Below, piece by piece: positions 18,490 through 28,297 of a stretch of DNA of 64,000 nt. Position numbers and translations under genes: made by a program. The notes under the pieces are model-generated. The model did no database searches, was not told the origin of the DNA, and saw only the letters and a program-made list of their open reading frames with translations. Position 1 is the first letter of the stretch, and every line of letters begins with the position of its first letter. Source of the stretch: Rariglobus sp041662485 (GTDB taxonomy: Bacteria; Verrucomicrobiota; Verrucomicrobiia; Opitutales; Opitutaceae); assembly GCA_041662485.1 (NCBI GenBank), contig JBAZSJ010000007.1:80177-144176 (forward strand), written 5' to 3'.

Positions 18490-18720
18490 CTGGCGGTGGC
18501 TGGGTTTACGGCGGAACGGGTCCGCCGCGCGTTTCACACGCGCCTCACCATCGCCAGGCCGCGCCACGCCACCACGCCGACGCGCGCGCACCCTCAAGGG
18601 CGGCGGCCTGCGAACGGTTGGGCGTGCATATGAACATGCCGCCACAGTTCTCGGTCACGGTCCGCTCGCAAGCGGAAAACGAACGCCGAAGACCTTGCCC
18701 TGCGCACGCCGCCGCGCAGG
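18490..18720. other. Structured intergenic region, candidate leader RNA or small RNA
   Basis: About 230 bases without a protein gene between the divergent methyltransferase and ribokinase genes. On the minus strand it can fold into several GC-rich hairpins: CCGCT/AGCGG, GCAT/ATGC, CGCGT/ACGCG and GGCGGA/TCCGCC. CTGGCG and CGCCAG could close a multibranch domain just before the terminator. On the plus strand CCTGCGC (18699-18705) pairs with GCGCAGG (18714-18720) right before the ribokinase ATG. I could not match it to RNase P, SRP, tmRNA or a riboswitch class I know. Confidence 0.35.
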
Positions 18721-19689
18721 ATGGGCTTCCTCATGAACCCCCAAGTCGTGGTCGTCGGCAGCTTTGTGCAGGACCTTACCTGGCACTGCGCCTCCTTTCC
18801 CAAGCCGGGAGAAACCGTCATCGGAAATTTCTCCACGGGTCCCGGCGGCAAGGGCTCCAACCAGGCCGTGGCGGCGGGACGCGCGGGCGCGGCCACGCTC
18901 TTCATCGGCGCGGTCGGCCGCGACGCCTTCGCGTCGGAGGCCAAGGCCTTCTACTCCGCCGAGGGCATCGCCGCCTGCTTCGTGGAAAAGCCCAAGCACG
19001 CGACAGGCACCGCCGGCATCCTCGTCAATACCACCGGCCAGAACGAGATCATCGTCGCTCTCGGCGCCAACGCCCACCTGGCCAAGACCGACATTGATCC
19101 AAAACTCATCGCCGGCGCGAAAATCGTCGTCACCCAGCTCGAGTCCAACCTCGCCACCGCCGCGTTTGTTTTAAAAACCGCGCGCGCCGCCGGCGTCACC
19201 ACCGTTCTCAACCCGGCGCCGATGCGCGCCGATTTCGACCCGACGATCCTGAAACACGTGGATGTGCTCATTCCCAACGAGGCCGAGTTCACCGCGCTCG
19301 TGAATCTCCTGCCGGCCACCGGCCGCAAGGACTTCACCGAGACCGCGCTCAGCCTGCTTTCCAACGACGACATCCACGCGCTCTGCCGCGCCCTCGGGCC
19401 GGCCGTCGTGATCGTCACCCTCGGCAAACGCGGCTGCCTCGTGTCGCAGGCGTCCGGACCCGTCTTTATCCCGGCGCACAAGGTCAAGGCGGTTGACACC
19501 ACCGGCGCGGGCGACGCCTTCGTGGGCGGTTTTTCGGCGGGTTTCGTGGAGTTCAACGGCGACATCGTCGCGGCGGCCCGCTTTGGCGTCGCCGTGGCCG
19601 CGCTCTCCGTCACCAAGCAGGGCACGGCCCCCGCGATGCCGACCCGGCGCGAGGTCGCCAAATTCCTAAATGGGCGTCCCAAAAGGTAG
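18721..19689 (+). CDS. rbsK: Ribokinase, PfkB family (322 aa)
   Basis: ATP-dependent phosphorylation of ribose (or deoxyribose) at C5. PfkB signatures are present: GPGGKGSNQAVAAGRAGA near the N-terminus (sugar binding) and DTTGAGDAFVGG near 260, with Asp265 as catalytic base. NPAPM and PNEAEF segments are typical of ribokinases. ATG 18733 is a plausible alternative start. With deoA and deoC nearby, a deoxyribokinase role is possible but cannot be separated by motif. Its TAG stop lies inside the GTAG head of a REP-like element. Confidence 0.9.
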   Translation: MGFLMNPQVVVVGSFVQDLTWHCASFPKPGETVIGNFSTGPGGKGSNQAVAAGRAGAATLFIGAVGRDAFASEAKAFYSAEGIAACFVEKPKHATGTAGILVNTTGQNEIIVALGANAHLAKTDIDPKLIAGAKIVVTQLESNLATAAFVLKTARAAGVTTVLNPAPMRADFDPTILKHVDVLIPNEAEFTALVNLLPATGRKDFTETALSLLSNDDIHALCRALGPAVVIVTLGKRGCLVSQASGPVFIPAHKVKAVDTTGAGDAFVGGFSAGFVEFNGDIVAAARFGVAVAALSVTKQGTAPAMPTRREVAKFLNGRPKR

Positions 19690-19767
19690 GGACGGACCGC
19701 TGGGCCGTCCGGTTGGGCGTGCGCAGGCCACAGGAAAATCGCGGCGGGCCCAGCGGGCCCGCCCTAC
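19686..19767. repeat. REP-like doublet, GTAGGGACGGACC...CCTAC
   Basis: Starts GTAGGGACGGACCGCTGGG with partner CCGTCC and ends GCGGGCCCAGCGGGCCCGC then CCTAC. Its GTAG supplies the rbsK stop codon. No second copy of this core was seen in the window. Confidence 0.65.
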
Positions 19768-19791
19768 CTCAAGCCAGCTTTCAGACGCCCT

Positions 19792-21666
19792 CTAAAGAAC
19801 TGAGCCGGCGGTGCCACCTGCCTCCGCCGGGTGGTCCGTGATCTCCACGGTGAAAACCGTGCCCCGGCCGGGCGTGCTCTCGACCGTGATGTCGCCGCCC
19901 AGCAGCCGCGCGAGTTCGCGCGAGATCGAAAGCCCGAGCCCCGTGCCGCCAAATCTACGCGCGATGGAAGCGTCGGCCTGCACGTAGGGCGTGAACAACC
20001 GCGCCTGCTGTTCCGCCGTTATGCCCATGCCGGTGTCGCGCACACTGAAGCGCACCCGGCCCGCGCCGGCCGCAGTCACCGCCACCGTCACGCCACCCTG
20101 CGAGGTGAACTTCAGCGCGTTGGAAATCAGGTTGCTCAGGATCTGCCTCAATCGCGGCCCGTCGGTGTGGATGATCGCCGGCACTTCGGCATCAAGGTGG
20201 AGGTCGAGAGTCAGCGCCTTCGCCTGCGCCGAGCCGCGGAAGAGTTCGCATATCTCCGTGGCGAACGCCTCGACGGACAATGGTGCAACCTCCATTTCCA
20301 TCCGCCCTTCTCCGAGTTGCGCATGGTCGAGCAGGCCGCTGATGAGCTTGAGCAGGCTCTCCGCCGAATGCTCGATCAGATTGAGCGTCTCGCGTTGATC
20401 CGGGGTCAGCGGCTCTTCCTGCAACAGGCTGACCAGCCCGATCACGCCGCCGATCGGGGTGCGAACCTCATGGCTCATCACCGCCAGGTAGCGACTCTTC
20501 GCGCGATCCGCCTCCTCGGCCGCTTCTTTCGCGCGTCGCAGTTCCTCCTCGGTCTTCCGGCGGGCGGCCACCTCCTCGCGTAACCGGCGGTTCAGCCGCA
20601 CGAGCGGCAGCAGCCAACCGAGCGCGCCGGCCGCGACCACGGCGAGTCCCGCGAGTGCCCAATAAACCCAGCGCAAGTCGGGCTTGGGGTCCGGATCGTA
20701 AAGAAAACCGTCCAAGGGAAAATCCTTCGGCAGCATGCCGAAGTCCGCATACGTGTCCGCCATGTGCCGCCAGCGGCCCGGATTCATGTGTCCCACCTCG
20801 ATCAGGCCGGGATGCATGAGCTGCGCGGTATGCTCGGCCTCGAAGACCAAGTGCTCGCGGCTGCTCTTGCAGCCGTAGTCGCGCAGGAGCAGGTCGATGA
20901 TCTCGTCGGGATGCGCGAGCGCGTAGTCCCAGCCCCTGAGGCTCGCCTCGCGAAACGCCTTCACGCGCGCGGGGTGCCGGCGAATCTGTTCCCCGGTGGT
21001 GAAAAGGTTGTCCCCGTAGAAATCGATGCCGCCCGCACGAGGCGTGAAGGCGAGATACTTGAAACCCGCCTGATCCAGCTCGAACGGCTCGTCGGTCGAG
21101 TAGCCCGACATCGCGGCCACCCGCCCGCTGACGAGATCCTTCACGTCGAAGGTGTGGTTCTCCACGTGAAGCTTCTCCGGATTTACGCCCTCGTCCCGGA
21201 AGTAGGCGAACAACTCGGCCGACAGCGGCTCGATCATGATCGGCTTGTCGTGCAGGTCCTGCAGGTCGTTCACGCCGGAATCCTTGCGCGCCAGCAGCAC
21301 GAGCGCCGAATGCTGAAAGATCGTCGCCAGCACCACCACCGGCTTTCCCTGGCCGCGCAGCAGCAAGATGTCCGAGGTCCCCACGCCAAACTCCGCGCGG
21401 CCGGCGAACACCGTCTCCGCCGGGTCCTGGCCGGGCGTCGCCTCGATCAGGTTCACCTCAAGCCCGGCCTCGCGATAGTAACCCTTGGCGATGGCCGCGT
21501 AATAACCGGCAAACTGAAACTGATGCCGCCATTTCAACTGCAGACTCACCTTATCCAGCGCAGGTGTCGCCGGCGCATCCGCCCCGCGCAGTCCACCCAA
21601 GGAAATCAACAGCAGGGCCGCACAGGCCCAAACCCGCCCCAAGCGTTCGCAGTTTAAAAGTCGCAT
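19792..21666 (-). CDS. Hybrid NMT1/THI5-like binding protein and sensor histidine kinase (624 aa)
   Basis: Signal peptide, then an ABC-type substrate-binding domain of the NMT1/THI5/SsuA group (VSLQLKWRHQFQFAGYYAAI at about 40, DLVSGRVAAMSGYSTDEP). A transmembrane helix follows (VYWALAGLAVVAAGALGWLL), then a coiled coil, and a histidine kinase core with His399 in SHEVRTP, N box NLISNALKFT, G boxes DTGMGI and GGTGLGLSI. No receiver domain is attached. It would sense a periplasmic pyrimidine-like or related small molecule and pass phosphate to an unseen response regulator. It is divergent from deoC, 113 bases away. ATG 21666 is chosen because it leads directly into the signal peptide. Confidence 0.88.
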   Translation of the reverse strand: MRLLNCERLGRVWACAALLLISLGGLRGADAPATPALDKVSLQLKWRHQFQFAGYYAAIAKGYYREAGLEVNLIEATPGQDPAETVFAGRAEFGVGTSDILLLRGQGKPVVVLATIFQHSALVLLARKDSGVNDLQDLHDKPIMIEPLSAELFAYFRDEGVNPEKLHVENHTFDVKDLVSGRVAAMSGYSTDEPFELDQAGFKYLAFTPRAGGIDFYGDNLFTTGEQIRRHPARVKAFREASLRGWDYALAHPDEIIDLLLRDYGCKSSREHLVFEAEHTAQLMHPGLIEVGHMNPGRWRHMADTYADFGMLPKDFPLDGFLYDPDPKPDLRWVYWALAGLAVVAAGALGWLLPLVRLNRRLREEVAARRKTEEELRRAKEAAEEADRAKSRYLAVMSHEVRTPIGGVIGLVSLLQEEPLTPDQRETLNLIEHSAESLLKLISGLLDHAQLGEGRMEMEVAPLSVEAFATEICELFRGSAQAKALTLDLHLDAEVPAIIHTDGPRLRQILSNLISNALKFTSQGGVTVAVTAAGAGRVRFSVRDTGMGITAEQQARLFTPYVQADASIARRFGGTGLGLSISRELARLLGGDITVESTPGRGTVFTVEITDHPAEAGGTAGSVL

Positions 21667-21779
21667 GGCAATTTCCCGTGGCCGGCGAGTCTTCACGCCG
21701 CCCACAGGCTAGCAAGTTAAAGCGGCCCGGCGGAAAAAGCGGCTTTCCGCGCGCCGCGCACCGGCTAGGCTGCACGGCC

Positions 21780-22484
21780 ATGACGTTCACGTCCGCCCAA
21801 CTGGCCCTGATGCTCGACTCGACCAACCTCCGTCTCGACGCGTCCGAAACCGACATCGAGCAACTGTGCCGCGAGGCCGCCGTCCACCGCTTCGCCTGCG
21901 TCATGATTTATCCCGCCAGCGTGCCGCTCGCCGCCCGCGTCCTTGCCGGCACCGGCCTGAAGATCGGCACCGTCATCGGTTTTCCCAGCGGCCGTTTTTC
22001 CACCGACGCCAAGGCCGCCGAGATCACCGCCGCCCACCGCGCCGGCGCGCACGAGGTGGACATCGTGATGAACTACCCCGCGCTGCTCGCCGGCCATGCC
22101 GCCGAGGTCGCCAAGGAAGTCTCCGCGCTCACCCGCCTCGCCCACGACAACGGCCAGCTCATCAAGGTCATCGTCGAAACCTGCTTCCTCGACGAGGCCC
22201 GCAAGCTCGCCGCCCTCGCCATCTGCGAGGACGCCGGCGCCGACTTCATCAAGACCTCCACCGGCTTCGGCACCGCCGGCGCCAAGGTCGCCGACATCGC
22301 CGCGTGGGCCGCCGCCCGTCGCGGCAAAATCCAGCTCAAGGCCTCCGGCGGCATCAAGACCCTCGTTGACGCCCTCGCGCTCATCGGCGCCGGCGCCACC
22401 CGGCTCGGCACCTCGAACGCCGCCGCCATTCTCGCGGAATTCAACGGGACCGCCGCGCAAAGCGGTCCGGCCGGCGGTTATTGA
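21780..22484 (+). CDS. deoC: Deoxyribose-phosphate aldolase (234 aa)
   Basis: Cleaves 2-deoxyribose-5-phosphate to glyceraldehyde-3-phosphate and acetaldehyde. The class I aldolase barrel has the Schiff-base Lys158 in FIKTSTGF, the other conserved Lys129 in LIKVIVETC, the strand EVDIVMNY, and phosphate-site KASGGIKT. ATG 21780 gives the normal length and start (MTFTSAQLALMLDSTNLR); the longer frame from 21564 would overlap the kinase gene. Its product acetaldehyde is also the product of the ethanolamine operon at 44-55 kb. The TGA stop lies three bases before the next gene. Confidence 0.95.
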   Translation: MTFTSAQLALMLDSTNLRLDASETDIEQLCREAAVHRFACVMIYPASVPLAARVLAGTGLKIGTVIGFPSGRFSTDAKAAEITAAHRAGAHEVDIVMNYPALLAGHAAEVAKEVSALTRLAHDNGQLIKVIVETCFLDEARKLAALAICEDAGADFIKTSTGFGTAGAKVADIAAWAAARRGKIQLKASGGIKTLVDALALIGAGATRLGTSNAAAILAEFNGTAAQSGPAGGY

Positions 22485-22486
22485 AC

Positions 22487-23410
22487 ATGCGCCTGCTCCG
22501 TCCCCTTTCCGTCGCCGCGTTGCTCGTCGCGATTCAGTTTTTCGCCGCGTGCACGCAGACGCCGCCCTACCAGGAACAAAAGGTCGTCGGCCACATGCCG
22601 GCGGGCATCAACGAAACCAGCGGTCTCGCCGCCTCGCGCCGCGATCCGCGCCTTTTCTGGGCGCACAACGACAGCGGCGGCCAGCCCGTGCTCTACGGCA
22701 TCGAGCCCAACGGCCTGCGCCGCGGCGACCTGCGCCTCGCGGGAGTGCGCAACATTGACTGGGAAGACGTCGCCTCCTTCGAGCTCGACGGCAAGGCGTG
22801 GCTGCTCGTCGCCGACACCGGCGACAACGGCGGCAAACGGCGCAACGGCGCGCTTTACGTCATCGCCGAACCCGATCCGGCGCAGCTCGCGCCCTTCGAG
22901 GAACTTGGCGTGCCCGTCGCCTGGAAAATTCCCGTAAGCTATCCCGACGGCCCCCGCGACTGCGAAGCCGTCGCCGTGGACGCCAAGGCCGGTCTCGTCT
23001 ACCTGCTCAGCAAGCGCACCCATCCGCCGGTCCTCTACACGCTGCCGCTGCGTCCATCCGCCAACACCCCGGCCGCCATTCCGGTCGCTCAGTTGCGCGA
23101 TTTCCCCAAGGCCACCTCCATGCAAAATCTGGTTCCGCTCCCCTCGGGAAAATTCCGGGAGCAACCGACGGGCATGGCTTTCTCGCCGGACGGCTCGGCG
23201 GCGGTCGTCGTGACCTACGGCGACGTGTGCCTTTTCCCGAGAAAACCGGGCGAAACATGGACCGCCGCGCTTTCGCGCAAGCCGCGGGTGCTCTCGCCGC
23301 ACGGACTCACGCAGGCCGAGGCGGTGGCCTTCGCCGCGGACAGCCGCACGATCTACGTCACCTCGGAAGGCGCCGGGGCCACGATCATGCGCTACAAGCC
23401 GGCAAAGTAG
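22487..23410 (+). CDS. Lipoprotein with beta-propeller-like fold (307 aa)
   Basis: Type II signal with lipobox FAAC (MRLLRPLSVAALLVAIQFFA then Cys). Propeller-like repeats follow: SGLAASRRDPRLFWAHNDSG, LLVADTGDNGG, DCEAVAVDAK, GMAFSPDGSAAVVVTYGDV and AEAVAFAADSRTIYVT. It resembles esterase-like/SdiA-regulated propeller proteins of unknown substrate. It starts three bases after the deoC stop, so the two are likely co-transcribed, though no shared role is apparent. Its TAG stop is inside a REP-like element. Confidence 0.75.
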   Translation: MRLLRPLSVAALLVAIQFFAACTQTPPYQEQKVVGHMPAGINETSGLAASRRDPRLFWAHNDSGGQPVLYGIEPNGLRRGDLRLAGVRNIDWEDVASFELDGKAWLLVADTGDNGGKRRNGALYVIAEPDPAQLAPFEELGVPVAWKIPVSYPDGPRDCEAVAVDAKAGLVYLLSKRTHPPVLYTLPLRPSANTPAAIPVAQLRDFPKATSMQNLVPLPSGKFREQPTGMAFSPDGSAAVVVTYGDVCLFPRKPGETWTAALSRKPRVLSPHGLTQAEAVAFAADSRTIYVTSEGAGATIMRYKPAK

Positions 23411-23465
23411 ACGCGGCGGCCCGCCGCGTTGGGTTGGTTAAAACGCGGCAAGATGCCGCGTCTAC
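23407..23465. repeat. REP-like doublet, GTAGACGCGGCG...GTCTAC
   Basis: The left hairpin GTAGACGCGGCGG/CCGCCGCG and right hairpin CGCGGCA/TGCCGCG end in GTCTAC, a complete GTAG-CTAC unit of the family also at 3873, 12836 and 50748. It lies between two converging genes and supplies the stop of the left one. Confidence 0.8.
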
Positions 23466-23475
23466 TCTATCCAGA

Positions 23476-25236
<1,761 letters not shown>

Positions 25237-25328
25237 TAATGGAGACGAACGCCGCCCACCGTTGCACGGCCGCGGAAACGAGGCCAACCGAAACTTGCAA
25301 CCCGCGCGCCCTCATCCACGTTAACCGC

Positions 25329-26039
25329 ATGCGTGCGAGCCGCTTGTTGACCGGCCTTATTTTGACCTGCCTCCTGCTGGGGCCGTTGACGGCGGCGGCC
25401 CAAGAGGTGCAAAAGCACGGACTGGTTTTCGAAGAGTGGATCCGCGACACGTTCTTCGACGGCTACCGGCCGCCCAGCTACACGCAAAAGTGGGACATCC
25501 CCGCCTCGGCCAACAAACTCCACGGCGGCGTGCCGGTGAATCCCAAGGCGACCAAGGACCGCACACCCGTGGATCTGGGCGACGCGCTCCGCCAATACGA
25601 CATCGCCGAGCCGTTCATCCTCGTGATCGGCTACTGGCGGCAGGACGGGGAGCAAAAACGCTTCGTCAACATCGTGGCCCCGACCATCACCCCGGAGGCG
25701 TGGCGCAAGCTCTGGGGGCCCGTGACCCGCGCCGACCTGGAACGTCTCGACGCCGTGATCAAAGACCGCTCCCTCTCGCCCGCCGAGGCGCGCCGGCAGG
25801 CTCAGGCGATCAAGAGCTCCCCGCCCTTCACCGCATCGGTCATCGTCGTGAATCCAAAGATCGATTCGAAAACCCAGCGCCGCCTGCAATGCAGCCTGCG
25901 CTTCGAGGACGTCTTCAAGTTCCTCTCCCCCGGCGCCGATCCCGCGCCGCAGGAAACGCCTTCGCTCTGGGGCGTGCCGTTTCCCGGCGAGATGACGTCG
26001 GCGCCGCGCGCGCTGGAGAAAAAAACTCCGGCGCCGTAG
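25329..26039 (+). CDS. Secreted protein with possible PD-(D/E)XK nuclease-like core (236 aa)
   Basis: Clear Sec signal (RLLTGLILTCLLLGPLTAAA). The mature part holds HGLVFEEWI, YTQKWDIPA, GVPVNPKATK, PVDLGDALRQY and FILVIGYWRQ. This order (Glu in the first helix, Asp before a strand, then x-x-Lys) recalls PD-(D/E)XK restriction-type nucleases, with Asn replacing the usual acidic residue of the last motif. This is my pattern reading, not an established family call. If correct it would be a periplasmic or secreted nuclease-like protein, possibly inactive. The C-terminal tail is Pro-rich. It is divergent from the ABC exporter. Confidence 0.65.
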   Translation: MRASRLLTGLILTCLLLGPLTAAAQEVQKHGLVFEEWIRDTFFDGYRPPSYTQKWDIPASANKLHGGVPVNPKATKDRTPVDLGDALRQYDIAEPFILVIGYWRQDGEQKRFVNIVAPTITPEAWRKLWGPVTRADLERLDAVIKDRSLSPAEARRQAQAIKSSPPFTASVIVVNPKIDSKTQRRLQCSLRFEDVFKFLSPGADPAPQETPSLWGVPFPGEMTSAPRALEKKTPAP

Positions 26040-26069
26040 GTAAAAATGCGGGAGCGGCTGTTCGGGTGC

Positions 26070-26124
26070 GTAGCCGCAAGCGCCAGCGAGCGGACGAAAA
26101 CCACTCGCTGGCGCTCGCGGCTAC
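26070..26124. repeat. REP-like element, GTAGCCGCAAGCGCCAGCGAG...GCGGCTAC
   Basis: Long imperfect palindrome: CGCCAGCGAG pairs with CTCGCTGGCG and the ends are GTAGCCGC and GCGGCTAC. A second copy lies at 44440-44495. Confidence 0.75.
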
Positions 26125-26135
26125 AAGCTGCCCGT

Positions 26136-26408
26136 TCAGACCTTCTCGGGATGCTTGTCCTTGATCAGCATCAGCACCAGCAGGCCCGGCAGGGTCGTGA
26201 TAATCAGCAACCCCAAGGCCCAGTGGTAGCCCTTGGCCTTGGCAAAGGCGCAGCCGCCGAGGACGAAAATCGGAAGCGCGGAGATAGACACCGGCGGGGC
26301 CAGAGGCGCAAGCGACGTGTTGGTAAGGATGAGGACGAAGCCGGTCACGCTGAGAATGATCGCGGCGCCGATGCAGTTGAAGGCTTTCTTTTTGTAGTTG
26401 GGAAGCAT
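26136..26408 (-). CDS. Small membrane protein of unknown function (90 aa)
   Basis: Basic N-terminus (MLPNYKKKAFN), then hydrophobic segments CIGAAIILSVTGFVLILT, a middle stretch SISALPIFVLGGCAFA, and HWALGLLIITTLPGLLVLML, ending in a charged DKHPEK tail. This predicts two or three membrane helices. I do not recognise the family. It is downstream of the ypeA-like gene on the same strand (69-base gap) and could share its transcript. ATG 26408 is preferred over 26459 because the extra residues look non-coding. Confidence 0.65.
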   Translation of the reverse strand: MLPNYKKKAFNCIGAAIILSVTGFVLILTNTSLAPLAPPVSISALPIFVLGGCAFAKAKGYHWALGLLIITTLPGLLVLMLIKDKHPEKV

Positions 26409-26477
26409 GGGAGAAGCGGAACAGGTCCGATGGCGGGCTGTTAGCATGAATGAAACCAAGCCCCGCTGCCGATCCTG

Positions 26478-26924
26478 TTATTTCAGCAGGAGTTTCCCCA
26501 TGCTCGTGCGGGGCTCGATCTTGTAGCCCGTCTTTTCGTAGAAGCCGATCACGGCCTCGTTGCCGTCGCCGATCTGCAGGTTGACCTTCACGCAGCCGCG
26601 CTCGCCCAGGGCCGCCTCCGCGTGCCGGAGCAGCGCGCGGCCGACGCCTTGCTTTCGAAAGGCCGGATCAACGGCCAGCGAGTAAATCCAACCTCGATGC
26701 CCGTCGTAACCCGCCATCACCGTGCCCACCAGCCGGCCGTCGGTCTCGGCGACGAAAAACAGCCCGTCGGCCACCTCGATTTTTTTGCGGATGGAAAGCT
26801 CGGGGGCGTTGTGCGCGGAGCCATAGCCGAGAATCGCGCTCCAGAGCGCCACGACCGCCGCGTGGTCGCGGTGCGAATCGAAAAGACGGATGTCAGGAGC
26901 TGCGCCCATGAAACGCGCGCTCAC
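26478..26924 (-). CDS. GNAT acetyltransferase, YpeA-like (148 aa)
   Basis: GNAT fold with acetyl-CoA motif A (LAVDPAFRKQGVGRALLRHA), the strand VGTVMAGYDGHRG characteristic of YpeA, and the C-terminal VIGFYEKTGYK. The natural substrate of YpeA proteins is not established. A GTG start at 26924 overlaps the upstream gene's stop as GTGA (26921-26924), suggesting translational coupling; ATG 26909 is the alternative. Confidence 0.85.
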   Translation of the reverse strand: MSARFMGAAPDIRLFDSHRDHAAVVALWSAILGYGSAHNAPELSIRKKIEVADGLFFVAETDGRLVGTVMAGYDGHRGWIYSLAVDPAFRKQGVGRALLRHAEAALGERGCVKVNLQIGDGNEAVIGFYEKTGYKIEPRTSMGKLLLK

Positions 26925-28132
26925 GCCACCTGCGCCTTGGCCGCGCTGCCGCCAAAGAGCTCCTTGAGGGAACCCCAGGCCTTGAGCAGACCCGCGTCCT
27001 GCACGCCGCCTTCAAGCTGATAGATGCGGGCAAAAGCCTCCTCATGGTCCCGATAACGCGGCGGAAGAATAAACGCCGTGCGGTCGCCGTCGCGAACCGT
27101 GGAGAAAAAGAGTCCCTTGCCCACCGACGGCCCCTTCAGCGAAACCGTGACCGAGCGTTCGGCGAGGATGAGCCAGGGTTTGTAGACGAAAACGAGCTTC
27201 CCGTTTTCCGGCTCGTGGACGAGGCGTCCGTAGGTGCGCACCGGCACGCCGTCCTTGGTCAGGCCCGCGCTGGAGAACAGCTTGTTTTCCCGCTCGGCCG
27301 GCGTGAACCGGTGCTTGCGCACGGTGAAAAAATCCCACGAGAAAACCGAGCCGAAGATCGTGAGGCGGAAGGCCCAGCCGGCGACCAGCCACGCGATCAA
27401 AATGACGACAACCGAAAGGGCCGCGCTCAGCCAGGGATTGAGGGTGGCGGTGATGGTGATGAGACCGAGGAGCGCGGTGCGGGCGCCCTTGAGCGCGGCG
27501 TCGATCGCGCCCCATGGACTGAGCAGGATGAGGACGTTGATCGCATGCGAAGCCATCCACACCACGGCAAAAATCGCGAGGCCGAGAGGGATGGTGAGGA
27601 TGTTGAGCAGCCACGACCAGTCGATGGCCGCGATGGTCGCAAGACCGGTCGGGTGCAACTCGGGATGCGCGACGTCATAACTGGCGATCATCTTCGACAT
27701 GGCGCTCATCGTGAACGGCACGACCGCGCCGGCGGCGACGAGTCCGGTGGCCTTGTTCTCGACGGTCTCGAGGACGTCGAGCGGCTTCTTCATGCCTGGA
27801 GGGAGCACGGCGCCGAGGCTGTCCTTCGCGGCGCACGCGCCGACGATGAGCAGCGCGGGCAGCCAAAAAGTGGTCTGCGCATACCAAGGCAGCTTGGCCT
27901 TGGCCTCGGGGGTTTTGGCACTCCACCACTGGTAGGCGCCATACGCGCCGGTGCCGAGCAGCGGCGAAATGGCGATGCCGGTGACCGTGCTGACGGCATG
28001 CGCGATGGGCGAGGCCGGGGACTTGTCCGCGACGGCGGGCGTCGCCGTGCCGGTGGCGGTGGCGGCCCGGAGCGTGACGGCGCAGACAGCCAGCAGCCCG
28101 AGCAACACACAGGCAAAGGATAGACGTTTCAT
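26921..28132 (-). CDS. Polytopic membrane protein of unknown function (403 aa)
   Basis: Signal-like N-terminus (MKRLSFACVLLGLLAVCAVT), then several hydrophobic segments (TFWLPALLIVGACA, ILTIPLGLAIFAVVWMAS, LSAALSVVVILIAWLVAGWA), and a soluble C-terminal domain from about 270 (FTVRKHRFTPAERENKLF, FILPPRYRDHEEAFARIYQL). Not assigned to a named family. The C-terminal part looks like a regulatory or PH-like beta domain, which is a guess. ATG 28132 is chosen; the frame extends to 28225 into the REP element. It is coupled to the ypeA-like gene by a GTGA overlap. Confidence 0.7.
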   Translation of the reverse strand: MKRLSFACVLLGLLAVCAVTLRAATATGTATPAVADKSPASPIAHAVSTVTGIAISPLLGTGAYGAYQWWSAKTPEAKAKLPWYAQTTFWLPALLIVGACAAKDSLGAVLPPGMKKPLDVLETVENKATGLVAAGAVVPFTMSAMSKMIASYDVAHPELHPTGLATIAAIDWSWLLNILTIPLGLAIFAVVWMASHAINVLILLSPWGAIDAALKGARTALLGLITITATLNPWLSAALSVVVILIAWLVAGWAFRLTIFGSVFSWDFFTVRKHRFTPAERENKLFSSAGLTKDGVPVRTYGRLVHEPENGKLVFVYKPWLILAERSVTVSLKGPSVGKGLFFSTVRDGDRTAFILPPRYRDHEEAFARIYQLEGGVQDAGLLKAWGSLKELFGGSAAKAQVA

Positions 28133-28175
28133 GCCCGCCACAACTAACGGAAACAGGCCGTTGGGCAAGGGATTG

Positions 28176-28249
28176 ATGTAGCCGGGGTCGCCGACCCCGG
28201 TCCGGGAAACGCACACCCAAGGCACCGGGGTCAGCGACCCCGGCTACAT
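28176..28249. repeat. REP doublet A1, left of RAYT gene
   Basis: The left unit GTAGCCGGGGTCGCCGACCC and the right unit GGGGTCAGCGACCCCGGCTAC lie head to head with a 24-base spacer, framed by ATGTAG and CTACAT. It ends 49 bases before the RAYT start codon. It matches 28779-28850 and 31831-31900. Confidence 0.92.
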
Positions 28250-28297
28250 GACAGGGCAAGCTTGCCCGTGCCACCCTGGTGCCTTCAGCGTCGGTGC

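Noticed and set aside
18490..18720. Possible RNase P, SRP, 6S or tmRNA gene
   Set aside because: None of the conserved cores (SRP GGAAG loop, RNase P GAGGAAAGTCC, tmRNA ends) is present. I kept it only as an unclassified structured region.
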